64,000 nt of DNA from Acetobacter lovaniensis (GCF_014207635.1 NZ_JACHIE010000009.1:1-64000); one strand, 5' to 3'; numbered from the stretch's first letter, positions 42,622 through 53,047 are shown. Program-made: numbers and translations. The notes: a model not told the origin generated them from the letters alone.

Positions 42622-44518
42622 AGGTGTGCGGGCAGCTTTGTCGGGTGCCAAAGTTATCAAACTGAAAAGCGGTAAGGATAAAGACACCAAGAGCAAGCCC
42701 TCCGCTAGACGGACAGAAACAGAGGACGGGCGCTTTTTCTGTGACGCTCATGGCCTGTTCCGAAAAGCAGCAGACAGCACCAAAGCCGATATGAAACTGT
42801 CCGGCCCTATTGAAGCCATAGCCGAAACACGCGGGCCAGATGGCAAAGGTTGGGGCATCCTGCTGGGCTGGATTGACCGGGACGGACAACAGCATGAGCA
42901 AGCCTTTCCGCGTAGCCTGTTCAGTGGCGATTGTGGCGAACTGCGGAGCCAGCTTGCAGACGGCGGGCTTACGCTCTCATCCAGCCCCGCAGCCAAGGCC
43001 GCCTTTGCGGACTGGTTAAGCAGCATTTCCACACCAGAGCGGGCGCAGTCGGTCGGGCGCATTGGCTGGCACATGCTGCCGGCTGGCCGGGCCTATGTGC
43101 TGCCAGATGCCACCTACGGCAACATGGACGAACGGGTAGTGCTGCAAACAGCCGAGCCAGAAACGGATCTGTTTGGCATGTCTGGCACGATGGAAGAATG
43201 GCAGCAGCACATAGGTTTGCTGTGCCGGGGCAACAGTCGCCTTGTCCTGGCTGTTTCGAGTGCGTTCGCGGCACCATTGCTTGGCCTGCTGGGGCTGGAT
43301 GGTGGTGGTATATCGCTTTTTGGTGCCAGCCGGGCTGGTAAATCCACAGCTTTGCTGGTTGCCTCCAGCGTATGCGGTGGCACGTCAGATGCCGGGGCCA
43401 AAGGCTATGCCCGTTCTTGGCGCTCTACCTCCAACGGACTGGAAAGCGTTGCACTGGCAAGTTGTGACGCCCTGCTACCGCTGGACGAAATAGGCCAGCT
43501 AGACCCACGAGAAATTGGCGATGTGGCCTACATGTTGAGCAACGGACAAGGCAAGGTCCGTGCCAGCCGCACCGGCTCTGCGCGGGCAGTTGCGCGCTGG
43601 CGGGTGCTATTCCTGTCAACGGGCGAAAAAACACTTTCCGATGTAAACTCCGAGGCAGGCCGGGCCACCAAAGCAGGCATGGAGGTGCGCTACTGTGACG
43701 TGCCAGCCGATGCAGGGGCCGGTATGGGCCTGTTTGAGAACACGCACCATCTGGATAGCGCTGGAGAGTTTGCGGATTATCTGGGCAATGCCTGCGGGCA
43801 GTTTTACGGCGCACCCTTTCGGGCCTTTCTGGAACGTCTGACCGCCCTCATGGCGGAGAAAGGCATACGCCCGCTACGGGAACGCCTTCTGGAGCGTCTG
43901 GAAGCCATAGCAACAGGATACCTGCAAAACTGGCCCCGCGCCTCCGGACAGGTGCGTTCAGTTGCCCGGCGCTTTGCCATGATTGCTGTGGGCGGCGAAC
44001 TGGCAACCACCTTTGGCCTGACCGGCTGGGATGCAGATACGGCAGACGCTCTGGTCGGTCTCTGCTTTGGTGACTGGTTACGGGCGCGTGGCACCTCCGG
44101 CCGGAGGGAAGACGAACAGGCCGTGCAGCAGCTCCGCGACTTCATTGCCCGCAATGGTGCGTCCCGCTTTCAGGATTGGGTGGACAGAACGGCAGAAGAA
44201 CTCCCCCAGTCATGGGATGAGGGCAAACCACCACCAGAGAGATACCGCACACAGAACCAAGCAGGCTGGAGACGCTGGGCCAAAACGCAAGAGGGGCAAT
44301 GGGGCTGGGGTTACATGCTCACGTCCTCGGGGATGCGTGAAGCTCTGGCAGGCCTGAACCTGCGGGATGCTACCAAGGTGCTGGCCGAGCGTGGTGTGCT
44401 GATACCGGATAAAGAGGGCAAGTTCTCGCAATCTGTCCGCCCACCGGGGCAAGCTGGCAATATTCGGCTTTATGTGGTGGCAGGAAACATTCTGGCACTC
44501 TCTAGCGGCAATGAGTGA
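42578..44518 (+). CDS. DUF927 superfamily helicase-like ATPase
   Basis: 646 residues from the ATG at 42578, which follows GGAG by nine bases; an ATG at 42563 is an alternative. The DUF927 core is clear: GKGWGILLGWIDRDGQQHEQ, GRIGWHMLPAGRAYVLPDAT, a Walker A in SLFGASRAGKSTALLVASSV, an acidic Walker B in LLPLDEIGQLDPREIGDVAY and the sensor-like RWRVLFLSTGEKTLSDV. The C-terminus has a helical DNA-binding-like region (GASRFQDWVDRTAEELPQSW). DUF927 proteins pair with primases on plasmids and satellites. The start overlaps the primase frame by 44 bp. Confidence 0.9.
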   Translation: MSSETNQTQAGTGREGVRAALSGAKVIKLKSGKDKDTKSKPSARRTETEDGRFFCDAHGLFRKAADSTKADMKLSGPIEAIAETRGPDGKGWGILLGWIDRDGQQHEQAFPRSLFSGDCGELRSQLADGGLTLSSSPAAKAAFADWLSSISTPERAQSVGRIGWHMLPAGRAYVLPDATYGNMDERVVLQTAEPETDLFGMSGTMEEWQQHIGLLCRGNSRLVLAVSSAFAAPLLGLLGLDGGGISLFGASRAGKSTALLVASSVCGGTSDAGAKGYARSWRSTSNGLESVALASCDALLPLDEIGQLDPREIGDVAYMLSNGQGKVRASRTGSARAVARWRVLFLSTGEKTLSDVNSEAGRATKAGMEVRYCDVPADAGAGMGLFENTHHLDSAGEFADYLGNACGQFYGAPFRAFLERLTALMAEKGIRPLRERLLERLEAIATGYLQNWPRASGQVRSVARRFAMIAVGGELATTFGLTGWDADTADALVGLCFGDWLRARGTSGRREDEQAVQQLRDFIARNGASRFQDWVDRTAEELPQSWDEGKPPPERYRTQNQAGWRRWAKTQEGQWGWGYMLTSSGMREALAGLNLRDATKVLAERGVLIPDKEGKFSQSVRPPGQAGNIRLYVVAGNILALSSGNE

Positions 44519-44596
44519 GCTATGGCCGGAGGGGGCGTGTCGGTCTCCCCTCCGGTCTATTTCCGCTCGGTATGCACCCACAGCATAACTTGCTGT

Positions 44597-44732
44597 GTCT
44601 CTTTGAAGTATACCCCATAGAGACAAATTTGTGAGACAGTGGGCTGGCGGTTTTCTGCGTCTCAAATGGGTTGATTTTTAATTTTGAGACACATAAAAGA
44701 GAAAGTCTAAACCCTATTGAGACAAACGAGAC
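44597..44732. repeat. Cluster of TGAGACA-type repeats upstream of resolvase
   Basis: GAGAC occurs seven times in 136 bp: + strand at 44620, 44633, 44686, 44719 and 44728, and minus strand at 44597-44601 and 44659-44663. Most extend to TTGAGACA or TAGAGACA. The cluster ends six bases before the resolvase ATG. It is a likely resolution or inversion site, or an operator, for the resolvase. Confidence 0.6.
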
Positions 44733-44737
44733 GCGGA

Positions 44738-45298
44738 ATGACCATTTACGGATATGCGCGAGTCAGCACGACTGACCAAGACCTGACCATTCAGGAGCAG
44801 ACCCTTGCCGCAGCCGGGTGCACGGTCATTCGCTCCGAAAAGGTTTCAGGGTCGAGCACCAGTGGCAGGAAAGAACTGCAAACCCTGCTTGCCTTCCTCC
44901 AGCGGGGCGATGTGCTGGTCGTCACACGCATAGACCGGCTGGCCCGCTCTATTGCTGACCTTCAAACCATTATGATGGAACTCAAGGCAAAGGGTGCAGC
45001 CTTGCGCTGCACAGAACAGCCCGTGGACACCAGCACGGCAGCAGGCAAAGCCTTTCTGGATATGCTGGGTGTGTTTGCCGAGTTTGAGACAAACCTCCGC
45101 CGGGAACGCCAGATGGAAGGCATAGCCAAGGCTAAGGCGGACGGGCGTTATAAAGGGCGCAAGCCTACAGCCCGCAATCAGGCCACCGAAGTGCAGGCAC
45201 TTATGGAGCAGGGTATGAGCGCCACCGAGATTGCCAGCCGTCTTGGTATAAGCCGAGCCTCTGTTTATCGCTGCAAGGATGCAGCCGAGCCTGCGTGA
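44738..45298 (+). CDS. Serine recombinase (resolvase/invertase family)
   Basis: 186 residues from the ATG at 44738. The catalytic domain opens IYGYARVSTTDQDLTIQEQT with the nucleophile Ser in RVST, followed by LVVTRIDRLARSIADLQTIM (the conserved R..DR..R) and VFAEFETNLRRERQMEG. The C-terminal helix-turn-helix is MSATEIASRLGISRASVYRC. It belongs to the Tn3 resolvase/Hin-type group. In an element that also has a tyrosine integrase it probably resolves dimers of the circular form. The GAGAC cluster upstream is the candidate site. Confidence 0.9.
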   Translation: MTIYGYARVSTTDQDLTIQEQTLAAAGCTVIRSEKVSGSSTSGRKELQTLLAFLQRGDVLVVTRIDRLARSIADLQTIMMELKAKGAALRCTEQPVDTSTAAGKAFLDMLGVFAEFETNLRRERQMEGIAKAKADGRYKGRKPTARNQATEVQALMEQGMSATEIASRLGISRASVYRCKDAAEPA

Positions 45299-45500
45299 GC
45301 CGTGGGCATGGTGTGCGCGGGCAGCGCGCGGGTTTCTTTTCCGATTTTGGAGTATTTCAGAGCTAAAATAGGCCGAGCCATGCATCAAAAGCATAACGAA
45401 AAATGTGTATTTTAAGGGGCAAAAAAGCAGGGAAAACCAGCCATTTAGAGCGGCAATATCCCTATAAATGGCAGAAAACAGCCATTCATGCTTTCAAAAT

Positions 45501-45642
45501 GATACACCTATTTTCGGCAGGTGTAACAGCCAGAACAAAAAAGGTGTATCACTTTTAGATAAGTAAATCAGTCACTTATCCAGAGTGATACACCTGTTAC
45601 ACCTTTTTTTGGGTAGGGGTGGTAAGAACGGGAAGGTGTGAC
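45501..45642. repeat. Right iteron cluster and 52-bp hairpin
   Basis: Six GGTGTA/GGTGTG copies: minus strand at 45501-45508, 45587-45594 and 45596-45603 (the last two 9 bp apart); + strand at 45520, 45543 and 45635. Copies at 45543 and 45587-45594 are the tips of a long inverted repeat (GGTGTATCACTTTTAGATAA ... ACTTATCCAGAGTGATACAC). The motif and 9-bp step equal those of the left cluster at 34221-34347. No gene is seen from 45299 to 46077. Confidence 0.65.
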
Positions 45643-46077
45643 GCGGCCACGATCATGCGTAAAGCGCATATCTCAACCTTGGCTCATAGGCCGGGGGCTA
45701 TCGGAAAGTCGGGATGCCCTTGGGCACCGCAACCGCATCAGGCTCACGCGCGGATTTTTTCGGCTGTTTGAAAAAAATCAAGTTTTCAAACGCTGGTGAC
45801 TGTCATGGGGATGGGGGTATCCAATCTCTAGCGGCCATGAGCACCCGGACCGCGCCATGGGCAAATTTTTGCATCCGCGAAATTGAAACAAAAAGACACA
45901 CAGGTAGCCGGAGGGCCAAGGCTGTCAGGTTTTTGAGAGAGAAAATCTGTGGCGGGAAAGAACCCTGCCCCATGCCAGCTCAGAAAACGCGGTTTCAAAT
46001 GAAACCGGATTGACTCCGGAAGGCAGGTGAACCCTGCCAGCCTGAAACCTGAAAACCACCAAAAGCTAAGGAAAAGC

Positions 46078-46154
<77 letters not shown>

Positions 46155-46221
46155 TTACAGCCCATTGGGCTGAAGTGGGGGTCTTTTACCACCCCTTTTT
46201 GATAAGCACAAGCCTGAAAAT

Positions 46222-47133
46222 TCAAGATTTTAACAAAGCCAGAACCGTATCCAGCTGATCGAGGCTTTTATAATGAATCTCCAGAGATCCCCCTTTGTGT
46301 CCATCAAAGTGAACGGCCACTTTGAGCCCCAACCGGCTGGCAAGATCACGCTCAAGGGCTGCAATTTCCGGGTTCTGTGTCTTTTTTTCCTTCACCACCG
46401 GCTTACCAGTCTGTTGCTCCAATGCCTTCTGCACCAAAGCCTCGGTCTGGCGAACCGATAAACCTCGGGCAATGACTTCAGCCGCGGCAGCCACAGGGTT
46501 TGGGTGAGACAGCAATGCCCTGGCATGACCGGCAGACAATGTGCCTTTTTTAAGCTCCGCCCGAACGGCATCTGGCAGCTTGAGCAGGCGCAACATATTG
46601 GCAACATGGGGACGGGACTTGCCAATGGCTCTGGCAAGGTCTTCCTGCGTCAGGCTGTAATCATCCATCAGGCGGTTAAAGCCTTCGGCTTCTTCCACCG
46701 GATTCAGGTCCGTACGCTGAAGGTTTTCCACCAGTGCCGCAGCCATGGCATCGGCTTCGCTCAGGTCGCGCACATGCACGGGCACTTCATGGCACTGGGC
46801 CAACTGAGCGGCCCGCCACCGGCGCTCACCTGCAATAATCTGGTACTGGCCTTTTTTACCCGGGTCCGGGCGCACCAGAATAGGTTGCAAAATACCCCGC
46901 TCGCGAATGGAGTCTGCCAGTTCCTCAAGGGCGGCCGGTTCCATAATCTGGCGAGGCTGGAATGGCCCGGCAACAAGGGCTTCAACCGGAAGAACGCTCA
47001 CAGCACCACTCTTGTATTCAGATTCATTCCCTTTTGAACTCATGCCCGCCCCGGCGGCATCCCCCAGTAATGCGGCAAGCCCCCGGCCCAGTTTTGGGCG
47101 GGCAGCGGCTTTGCTCCGTGGTGGCGTGCTCAT
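46222..47133 (-). CDS. parB: Chromosome partitioning protein ParB
   Basis: 303 residues, normal for chromosomal ParB/Spo0J. The CTP-binding domain shows [32 protein letters not shown] and [20 protein letters not shown]. The helix-turn-helix follows ([20 protein letters not shown]), and the C-terminal dimerisation domain ends with [16 protein letters not shown]. It overlaps parA by 4 bp. It loads at parS; two perfect parS sites are present at 48469-48484 and 50820-50835. It segregates the origin region. Confidence 0.97.
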   Translation of the reverse strand: MSTPPRSKAAARPKLGRGLAALLGDAAGAGMSSKGNESEYKSGAVSVLPVEALVAGPFQPRQIMEPAALEELADSIRERGILQPILVRPDPGKKGQYQIIAGERRWRAAQLAQCHEVPVHVRDLSEADAMAAALVENLQRTDLNPVEEAEGFNRLMDDYSLTQEDLARAIGKSRPHVANMLRLLKLPDAVRAELKKGTLSAGHARALLSHPNPVAAAAEVIARGLSVRQTEALVQKALEQQTGKPVVKEKKTQNPEIAALERDLASRLGLKVAVHFDGHKGGSLEIHYKSLDQLDTVLALLKS

Positions 47134-47921
47134 GCCGTTCTCCTCATGATTTCAGCGGCAAGCGCCTGATAGGCCGTAGCTCCGGTTGCGCGGGGGTCGT
47201 AGGTCATGACGGGTAAACCGTGGCTCTGCGCTTCGGAAATACGGATATTTCTCGGGATAAGGGTTTCAAGCACATCATCGCCAAAAAAGCTGCGTGCGTC
47301 TGCTGCGACCAGTTCGGACAGATTGTTCCGTTTGTCATACATGGTCAGCACAATGCCTGCGACCTTAAGACCGGGGTTCAGGTTTTTGGTCACATGCCCG
47401 ATGGTTTTAACCAGATGCCCCAAACCCTCGAGCGCAAAAAATTCGCACTGCAAGGGGGCCAGCACACCGTGGGCAGCGACCAGAGCGTTCAGAGTCAGCA
47501 GGCCAAGGCTCGGGGGGCAGTCTATGATAATATAGTCTGCCTGCTGGGCCAGTGGCTCCAGTGCCTCGCGCAGCCTGTATTCGCGGCCTTGCGTTTCAAC
47601 CAGTTCGATCTCTGCCCCGACCAGTTCCGTGTTGGCTGCGATAACCGACAGGTTATCAATCTCGGTTGGCTGCAAAAGATCATGCGCGGATTTTTCGTGC
47701 ATGAGCAGGGCATAAGCGCCACCTTTTCTGGCATCATAACTAACACCAACACCGGTAGAGGCATTGCCCTGTGGGTCCAGATCCAGAAGCACAACGCGAG
47801 CGCCATCGGCTGCCAAAGCTGCGGCCAGATTGATGGCGGTGGTTGTTTTGCCCACGCCGCCTTTCTGGTTTGCTACTGCAAGGATGCAGCAGTCTTTTCG
47901 GTTTTTTTTAGCCTTCTGCAC
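47130..47921 (-). CDS. parA: Chromosome partitioning ATPase ParA
   Basis: 263 residues with the deviant Walker A of ParA/Soj ([20 protein letters not shown]), Walker A' ([18 protein letters not shown]) and Walker B region ([20 protein letters not shown]). The C-terminus shows [20 protein letters not shown]. It works with ParB to move replicated origins. Its start overlaps the rsmG stop by 14 bp. Confidence 0.97.
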   Translation of the reverse strand: MQKAKKNRKDCCILAVANQKGGVGKTTTAINLAAALAADGARVVLLDLDPQGNASTGVGVSYDARKGGAYALLMHEKSAHDLLQPTEIDNLSVIAANTELVGAEIELVETQGREYRLREALEPLAQQADYIIIDCPPSLGLLTLNALVAAHGVLAPLQCEFFALEGLGHLVKTIGHVTKNLNPGLKVAGIVLTMYDKRNNLSELVAADARSFFGDDVLETLIPRNIRISEAQSHGLPVMTYDPRATGATAYQALAAEIMRRTA

Positions 47922-48504
47922 GATTAAAATTACTCACTTCCAGAATAACACCATCGGGGCTTGTTTTGCTGGGCCATGACCGGACATCAAACCGCCAGGT
48001 CCTGGCTGCCTCTTCAATCTCCTGCTCGGCCTGCCGTCCCTTCAGAAACAGACCAACACCACCGGGCTCCAGTAATGGACGCGCCCATGTTAACAATTTG
48101 TCCAGCGGGGCCAACGCACGCGCCGTAACCACTGGTGCGGGAGCAACCTCAGCACTGTCCAGCCGGCAGGGCAGGACAGTCAGCGGTGCACCGGTTATTC
48201 TGGCGGCTTCACGCAAAAACGCGGATTTACGCTGATCGGATTCGATCAGCACCCCCGGAATATTGGCCGCTATACCCAGCACAATACCGGGAAAACCACC
48301 ACCTGACCCCATATCCACAAATCGCTCACGCCCTTTTACCAAAGGTACAAGCTGGAGACTATCCAGAATATGCCGCTCCCACAGGTTATCCATATCCTTG
48401 GGGGAGACAAGGTTGATCCGCTCATTCCACTTTTTGAGCACAGCCATATAGGCGTGTAGCCGTTCTTCTGTTTCACGTGAAACAGTCTCGTACTCAGCCA
48501 ACAT
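47908..48504 (-). CDS. rsmG: 16S rRNA (guanine527-N7)-methyltransferase RsmG
   Basis: 198 residues. RsmG signatures are [31 protein letters not shown] and the SAM loop [18 protein letters not shown]. The family methylates G527 of 16S rRNA; loss gives low-level streptomycin resistance. Its 5' end contains a perfect parS read as the codons for VSRET. It overlaps mnmG by 11 bp upstream and parA downstream. Confidence 0.95.
   Translation of the reverse strand: MLAEYETVSRETEERLHAYMAVLKKWNERINLVSPKDMDNLWERHILDSLQLVPLVKGRERFVDMGSGGGFPGIVLGIAANIPGVLIESDQRKSAFLREAARITGAPLTVLPCRLDSAEVAPAPVVTARALAPLDKLLTWARPLLEPGGVGLFLKGRQAEQEIEEAARTWRFDVRSWPSKTSPDGVILEVSNFNRAEG
48469..48484. promoter_or_regulatory. 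parS: parS site within rsmG
   Basis: TGTTTCACGTGAAACA is the exact 16-bp ParB-binding palindrome. It lies 1.3 kb upstream of parB, inside the first 15 codons of rsmG. Confidence 0.95.
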
Positions 48505-50380
48505 GCACCTGCTCCTGCCCTTTGCGCAAATAGGCCAGAACCGCCATGAGCGCGGACGGTGTCATTCCGGGAATACGCTGTGCAGCACTAAAACTTTCTG
48601 GTTTTGCCTGCTCCAGCCTTTCCTTCATTTCCGTGCTCAACCCACCAATGCAGGCAAAATCCAGCTGCGGCGGAAAACGGATTTCCGTTTCAGCTTCCAG
48701 TTGCTTGATTTCCCTATTCTGGCGGGTCAGGTACCCACTGTAGCGCGCCTGTGTGGTCACATACTGGCGCACCCGCTCTGGCACCTGCAAAAACCATGGA
48801 GCAATCTGCTCTACAACCGATGGATCCGCCCCATAGCCCAAAACCTCCAGCAAGCTCCTGCGTCGGCCATCCTGCGCAACCTTCATGCCCACACTGGCAA
48901 GCTGCTGTGGCTGCCAGCCTTCGGCTTCGGCCTGCGCCGTTACGGCATTGATCTGCGCCAGTTCGTGCTCAAAAGCGGCCTGACGCTGCGCACCAACACA
49001 TCCCCACTCCACGCCTAGCTGCGTCAGGCGGATGTCGGCATTATCTGCCCGCAGGGTCAGCCTGTACTCGGCCCGGGATGTGAACATGCGATAGGGTTCG
49101 CTAACCCCCTGCGTTGTGAGGTCATCCACCATAACGCCAATATAGGCCTTGCCACGGTCCAGACTCACGCCCGCCAGCCCACCTGCACAACGGGCGGCAT
49201 TAACCCCGGCCAGCAGGCCCTGTGCCCCGGCCTCCTCATACCCGGTTGTTCCGTTAATCTGCCCTGCCAGAAACAGGCCGGGGCACTGGCGCAGTTCCAG
49301 CGATGTTGTGAGCTCACGCGGGTCAACATAATCATACTCCACTGCGTATCCGTACTGCGCGATCACCGCGTGTTCCAGACCGGGAATGGAATGGATCATG
49401 GCATCCTGCACATGGGCAGGCAGACTGGTGGAAATACCGTTGGGGTAAACCAGATTACCCCCCTCATGCTCGGGCAGAGCTTCGGGTTCGAGAAAAATCT
49501 GGTGGCTTGTCTTATCCGCAAACCGCACGACTTTGTCTTCGATAGATGGGCAGTATCTTGGCCCACGGCCCGAAATCCCCCCCCCATAGACCGCGGACAG
49601 ATGCAGATGTTCACGAATGATCTCGTGCGTTTTCTGTGTGGTCGCGGTAATGCCGCACACCATTTGCGGGTTGGTAATGGCCTGCGTCATGCGGCTGAAA
49701 GGTTCGGGGACAATGTCCCCTTTGTCTTCAGCCAGAGCGGACCAGTCTATGCTGCTGCGTTCAAGCCTTGCCGGTGTGCCGGTTTTTAGGCGCCCCATGC
49801 GCAGGTTCATACCCCGCAGGCGTTGTGCAAGAGCTTTTGCCGGCTGCTCCCCTATACGCCCTGCTGGCTGGGACTGATGCCCGATATGGATAACCCCATC
49901 CAGAAACGTACCGGTTGTGAGCACAACCGCACCGGCCTGCCATTGCCTGCCATCTTCGCACACAACGCCACAAACCCGTCCATCATTCTGGCACAGCAGG
50001 TCGGCCACAGCGCCTTCCACAATATCCAGCCCCGGCGTCTGGGCGAGCAGGTCCTGTATGGCCTGACGGTACAGCATACGGTCCGCCTGCGCGCGTGGCC
50101 CCTGCACGGCTGGCCCCTTGGAGCGATTAAGCAGTTTGAAATGAATACCGGCACGGTCTGCCGCACGGCCCATAAGCCCATCCAGTGCATCAATTTCCCG
50201 CACCAGATGGCCCTTGCCTATGCCCCCGATTGCCGGGTTGCAGGACATGGCACCAACCGTGTGTCTGTTATGCGTCAGCAGGAGTGTTCTGGCCCCACAC
50301 CGCGCGGCTGCGGCGGCTGCCTCGCACCCTGCGTGACCACCGCCAACCACAATCACATCGTAAGACCCCATTATCACCAC
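48494..50380 (-). CDS. mnmG: tRNA uridine-5-carboxymethylaminomethyl modification enzyme MnmG
   Basis: 628 residues, the usual length for MnmG/GidA. The FAD-binding N-terminus reads [60 protein letters not shown] and [17 protein letters not shown] are diagnostic. With MnmE it makes the cmnm5 modification of tRNA wobble uridines. An ATG three codons further in is an alternative start. It is followed by rsmG with an 11-bp overlap and preceded by mnmE 15 bp away. Confidence 0.97.
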   Translation of the reverse strand: MVIMGSYDVIVVGGGHAGCEAAAAAARCGARTLLLTHNRHTVGAMSCNPAIGGIGKGHLVREIDALDGLMGRAADRAGIHFKLLNRSKGPAVQGPRAQADRMLYRQAIQDLLAQTPGLDIVEGAVADLLCQNDGRVCGVVCEDGRQWQAGAVVLTTGTFLDGVIHIGHQSQPAGRIGEQPAKALAQRLRGMNLRMGRLKTGTPARLERSSIDWSALAEDKGDIVPEPFSRMTQAITNPQMVCGITATTQKTHEIIREHLHLSAVYGGGISGRGPRYCPSIEDKVVRFADKTSHQIFLEPEALPEHEGGNLVYPNGISTSLPAHVQDAMIHSIPGLEHAVIAQYGYAVEYDYVDPRELTTSLELRQCPGLFLAGQINGTTGYEEAGAQGLLAGVNAARCAGGLAGVSLDRGKAYIGVMVDDLTTQGVSEPYRMFTSRAEYRLTLRADNADIRLTQLGVEWGCVGAQRQAAFEHELAQINAVTAQAEAEGWQPQQLASVGMKVAQDGRRRSLLEVLGYGADPSVVEQIAPWFLQVPERVRQYVTTQARYSGYLTRQNREIKQLEAETEIRFPPQLDFACIGGLSTEMKERLEQAKPESFSAAQRIPGMTPSALMAVLAYLRKGQEQVHVG

Positions 50381-50395
50381 GCCTGCACCATGCCC

Positions 50396-51715
50396 TTATT
50401 TGCCAATACAGAACTGCCCAAAAATGGCATCCAGCAGTTCCTCAACCCCTACATGTCCTGTTAACCGCCCCAGAGCCCGCATGGCCAGCCTGAGTTCCTC
50501 ACCCCGCACTTCGGGCCATTCCTGCCGAAGCGCTTCTTCCAGACTGGCGCAGGCATCCTGCACGCCTGCGCTATGGCGAGCCCGGGTTAACAACGGCATC
50601 CCTGTGGACGATGCGGTTAACGCCAGCACCTTCTGCTCCAGAATCTGGCGTAGCGCATCCAGCCCCTCGCCTGTTTTCAGGCTGACAGGGATAACATCAA
50701 CACCCTCTACCTCTGCCGGAAGGTCGGCCAAGTCAAGCTTGTTCCCAACCACAAGCGCACCGGGAAACACACTTTGTGGCACATCGGGGGCTGCAAACAT
50801 CTGCACAACACAGTCAGCCTGTTTCACGTGAAACAAAGCACGACGCACACCTTCGGCCTCAATTTCATCCTCAGTCTCACGCAAGCCAGCAGTATCAACA
50901 AACGTGACCTTGATCCCTGCCAGACTCCCCACAATTTCCAGCGCGTCCCGCGTGGTCCCTGCAATGGGAGAAACAATGGCGGCATCCCGTTCTGCCAGCC
51001 AGTTCAGCAAACTGGATTTACCTGCATTGGGTGGGCCTGTAATGGCAAAAACCACCCCACGCCGAATACGCTCCCCACGCTGCCCATCAGCAATATGCTG
51101 CTGCATCTGTTCGATAAGCTGGCGGATTCCTGATCGGATTTCCTCCTCCACCTCGGGGGGGAGATCCTCGTCAGGAAAGTCTATCAGGGCTTCCTGAAAA
51201 GCCAGAAGCTTTTTCAGCCGCTCTGACCACCCCTCATAAACACGGCTCAGCGCACCATCGGCCTGCGCCAGTGCCTGCCTGCGCTGGCTTTCGGTTTCCG
51301 CTGCCACCAGATCAGCTATGCCTTCGGCCTCTACCAGATCCATCCGGCCATTGGTAAAAGCCCTGCGCGTAAATTCACCCGGTTCCGCAGGACGTGCCCC
51401 AGCATCCACCAGAGCATGGGCCACAGCCTGAATTATGGCAGGCCCTGCATGCAGGTGCAGCTCAAACCCATCCTCCCCCGTATAGCTTTTGGGGCCGGGA
51501 AACCACAGAACAAGAGCTTCGTCCAACAAGGTGTCCTGCACATCCGCCTGCCGCCATATGCGGCGTAAAACAGCCTTGCGTGGTGGAGGCAGCACACCAC
51601 AGAGCTTTACCAGAAGGTCCGCACTCCCTTTGCCACTCACACGCATAACGGCAATAGCCGCGCGCTCTACACCTGTAGACAGAGCAAAAATAGTGTCTTC
51701 CCCCTGATATCCCAC
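50396..51715 (-). CDS. mnmE: tRNA modification GTPase MnmE
   Basis: 439 residues. The N-terminal folate-binding domain has [14 protein letters not shown] and [20 protein letters not shown]. The inserted G domain shows G1 [10 protein letters not shown]3 [17 protein letters not shown] and G4 [11 protein letters not shown]. The C-terminus ends FGQFCIGK with the conserved C-x-G-K. It partners MnmG. A perfect parS at 50820-50835 falls in codons for FHVKQ. Confidence 0.97.
   Translation of the reverse strand: MGYQGEDTIFALSTGVERAAIAVMRVSGKGSADLLVKLCGVLPPPRKAVLRRIWRQADVQDTLLDEALVLWFPGPKSYTGEDGFELHLHAGPAIIQAVAHALVDAGARPAEPGEFTRRAFTNGRMDLVEAEGIADLVAAETESQRRQALAQADGALSRVYEGWSERLKKLLAFQEALIDFPDEDLPPEVEEEIRSGIRQLIEQMQQHIADGQRGERIRRGVVFAITGPPNAGKSSLLNWLAERDAAIVSPIAGTTRDALEIVGSLAGIKVTFVDTAGLRETEDEIEAEGVRRALFHVKQADCVVQMFAAPDVPQSVFPGALVVGNKLDLADLPAEVEGVDVIPVSLKTGEGLDALRQILEQKVLALTASSTGMPLLTRARHSAGVQDACASLEEALRQEWPEVRGEELRLAMRALGRLTGHVGVEELLDAIFGQFCIGK
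50820..50835. promoter_or_regulatory. parS: parS site within mnmE
   Basis: A second exact TGTTTCACGTGAAACA, 2.35 kb from the first. parS copies close to the origin inside essential genes are usual. Confidence 0.95.
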
Positions 51716-51896
51716 CGTACTGTGTTCCTTACTGTTTTGTTCAAGACAACACCGTGTTTTTAGTGCAGTTTTGTCCGCAAACGTAGATTTAAAAAATGAT
51801 AAAAAGCGGCCTATATGGAAAGTGCTCGCAGCACCACCACACCCTGCCTGCTTTTGTCCCGCTCCACTCTGTTGTTATTCAGAAAGTGCCAGACCC

Positions 51897-52361
51897 ATGC
51901 CTCAGCTTTCCCTCCACTCTCCTTTGGGACCACTTACCCTGTCTGAAGAAGATGGAAAAATCATTTCCCTGGATTGGGGCTGGGGACGGGACCAGACCGA
52001 AACACCACTCCTCTGCCAGGCACGGGACTGGCTGGACCAGTGGTTTGATAACCCGTCCGCCCTAGGCGCCTTTCCCTTTCCGCTCGAACCCTATGGCACG
52101 CCATACCAGAAAAAAGTCTGGGCGGTTTTGCAGACCATCCCCACAGGATCGACCACAACATATGGCGAACTGGCACAAAAAGCAGGTGGCAGCCCCCAGT
52201 CCGTAGGGCAGGCTGTCGGGCACAACCCTATTCCCATTCTTATCCCGTGCCACCGCGTGCTGGCACGCAATGGGCTTGGAGGATATTCGGGCGATGGTGG
52301 CGTGGATGACAAGGTCTGGCTGCTTGAACTTGAAGGGGTAGCACTCCCTCAGCGGGCCTGA
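51897..52361 (+). CDS. ogt: Methylated-DNA--protein-cysteine methyltransferase
   Basis: 154 residues from the ATG at 51897; an open extension to 51771 is not protein-like. The C-terminal domain is complete: GTPYQKKVWAVLQTIPTGST, YGELAQKAGGSPQSVGQAVG and the active site IPCHRVLARNGLGGYSGDGG, where Cys accepts the methyl from O6-methylguanine. The N-terminal ribonuclease-like part is short. It is divergent from mnmE. Confidence 0.93.
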   Translation: MPQLSLHSPLGPLTLSEEDGKIISLDWGWGRDQTETPLLCQARDWLDQWFDNPSALGAFPFPLEPYGTPYQKKVWAVLQTIPTGSTTTYGELAQKAGGSPQSVGQAVGHNPIPILIPCHRVLARNGLGGYSGDGGVDDKVWLLELEGVALPQRA

Positions 52362-52411
52362 ACAGTCCCACAGGTTGCCAATGCTCCCGCGTGCAACCTG
52401 TGGCTCTGACC

Positions 52412-53047
52412 TTAGCGTTTATCGCAGTTTTGCGTTAAATTGTTGTAAAAATAACCACTTTTGCAATTGAACATTGCCGTTCCATCGCTCCCTTCCACAT
52501 TCTGGCTGGGCGGTGGTGCGCTTTGTGTCGCCGGATATTGCCCATAATCCGGGTTGGCATAATAGGATGGCGGAGCATAGTAGCTCTGCCCTGGTTCCTG
52601 CTGTGGTGGTGTTCCCTCTGGCACAGGCTGCGGAGGAACCTGTGCAGGCGGTGCATATGACCCGCTATATGTTTTTACGTCCGCCATACGGCCATAAGCA
52701 TATGGCATGGACCAACCCCAGCCCCAGCCAGCCCAGTAAGGGCTCCAGTAGGGGTTGCCCCAATACGGATTCCAGCCTCCATAAACCCTGTACCCGCCAT
52801 AAGGGTAAGGATACCCCCAGCCGCCACCGTAATAGCCGCCCCACCCCCAGCGCGGACCTCTGTCCCATCGTCCGGGACCATGCCAACCGCCACCACCCCA
52901 GCCGCCATAGCCCCCCCTATGCCAGCCGCCGGGACCACCATAATAATGGCCACCCCAATGCTGGGCATAAGCATGACCGAAAGAAAATTGAACGCCCGCC
53001 AGCAGCAAGGCCAGAAGACCTATTTTTACCGTATGTGTCTGCTTCAT
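52412..53047 (-). CDS. Secreted Gly/Tyr/Trp-rich protein
   Basis: 211 residues with a signal peptide (IGLLALLLAGVQFSFGHAYA). The next 110 residues are low-complexity Gly, Trp, Tyr and His (GGHYYGGPGGWHRGGYGGWG), then a Pro/Gln-rich part, and a C-terminal domain with two Cys (FNCKSGYFYNNLTQNCDKR), likely a disulfide. Similar proteins occur in the envelope of acetic acid bacteria. Function is unknown. Confidence 0.75.
   Translation of the reverse strand: MKQTHTVKIGLLALLLAGVQFSFGHAYAQHWGGHYYGGPGGWHRGGYGGWGGGGWHGPGRWDRGPRWGWGGYYGGGWGYPYPYGGYRVYGGWNPYWGNPYWSPYWAGWGWGWSMPYAYGRMADVKTYSGSYAPPAQVPPQPVPEGTPPQQEPGQSYYAPPSYYANPDYGQYPATQSAPPPSQNVEGSDGTAMFNCKSGYFYNNLTQNCDKR

Larger units (their letters stand above)
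33973..46077. mobile_element. 12.1-kb satellite-like integrative element in tRNA-Lys(CTT)
   Basis: It is bounded by 46-bp direct repeats that match the 3' part of tRNA-Lys. Gene order: integrase; RhuM and DUF4236 cargo on the opposite strand; XRE regulator; then a rightward block of small secreted proteins, hypothetical genes, AlpA-like regulator, Toprim primase, DUF927 helicase and serine resolvase. No capsid, tail, lysis or conjugation genes are seen, so it depends on a helper or on other elements to move. Two clusters of GGTGTA repeats near the ends suggest a self-replicating circular form, as in P4-type satellites. Confidence 0.85.
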
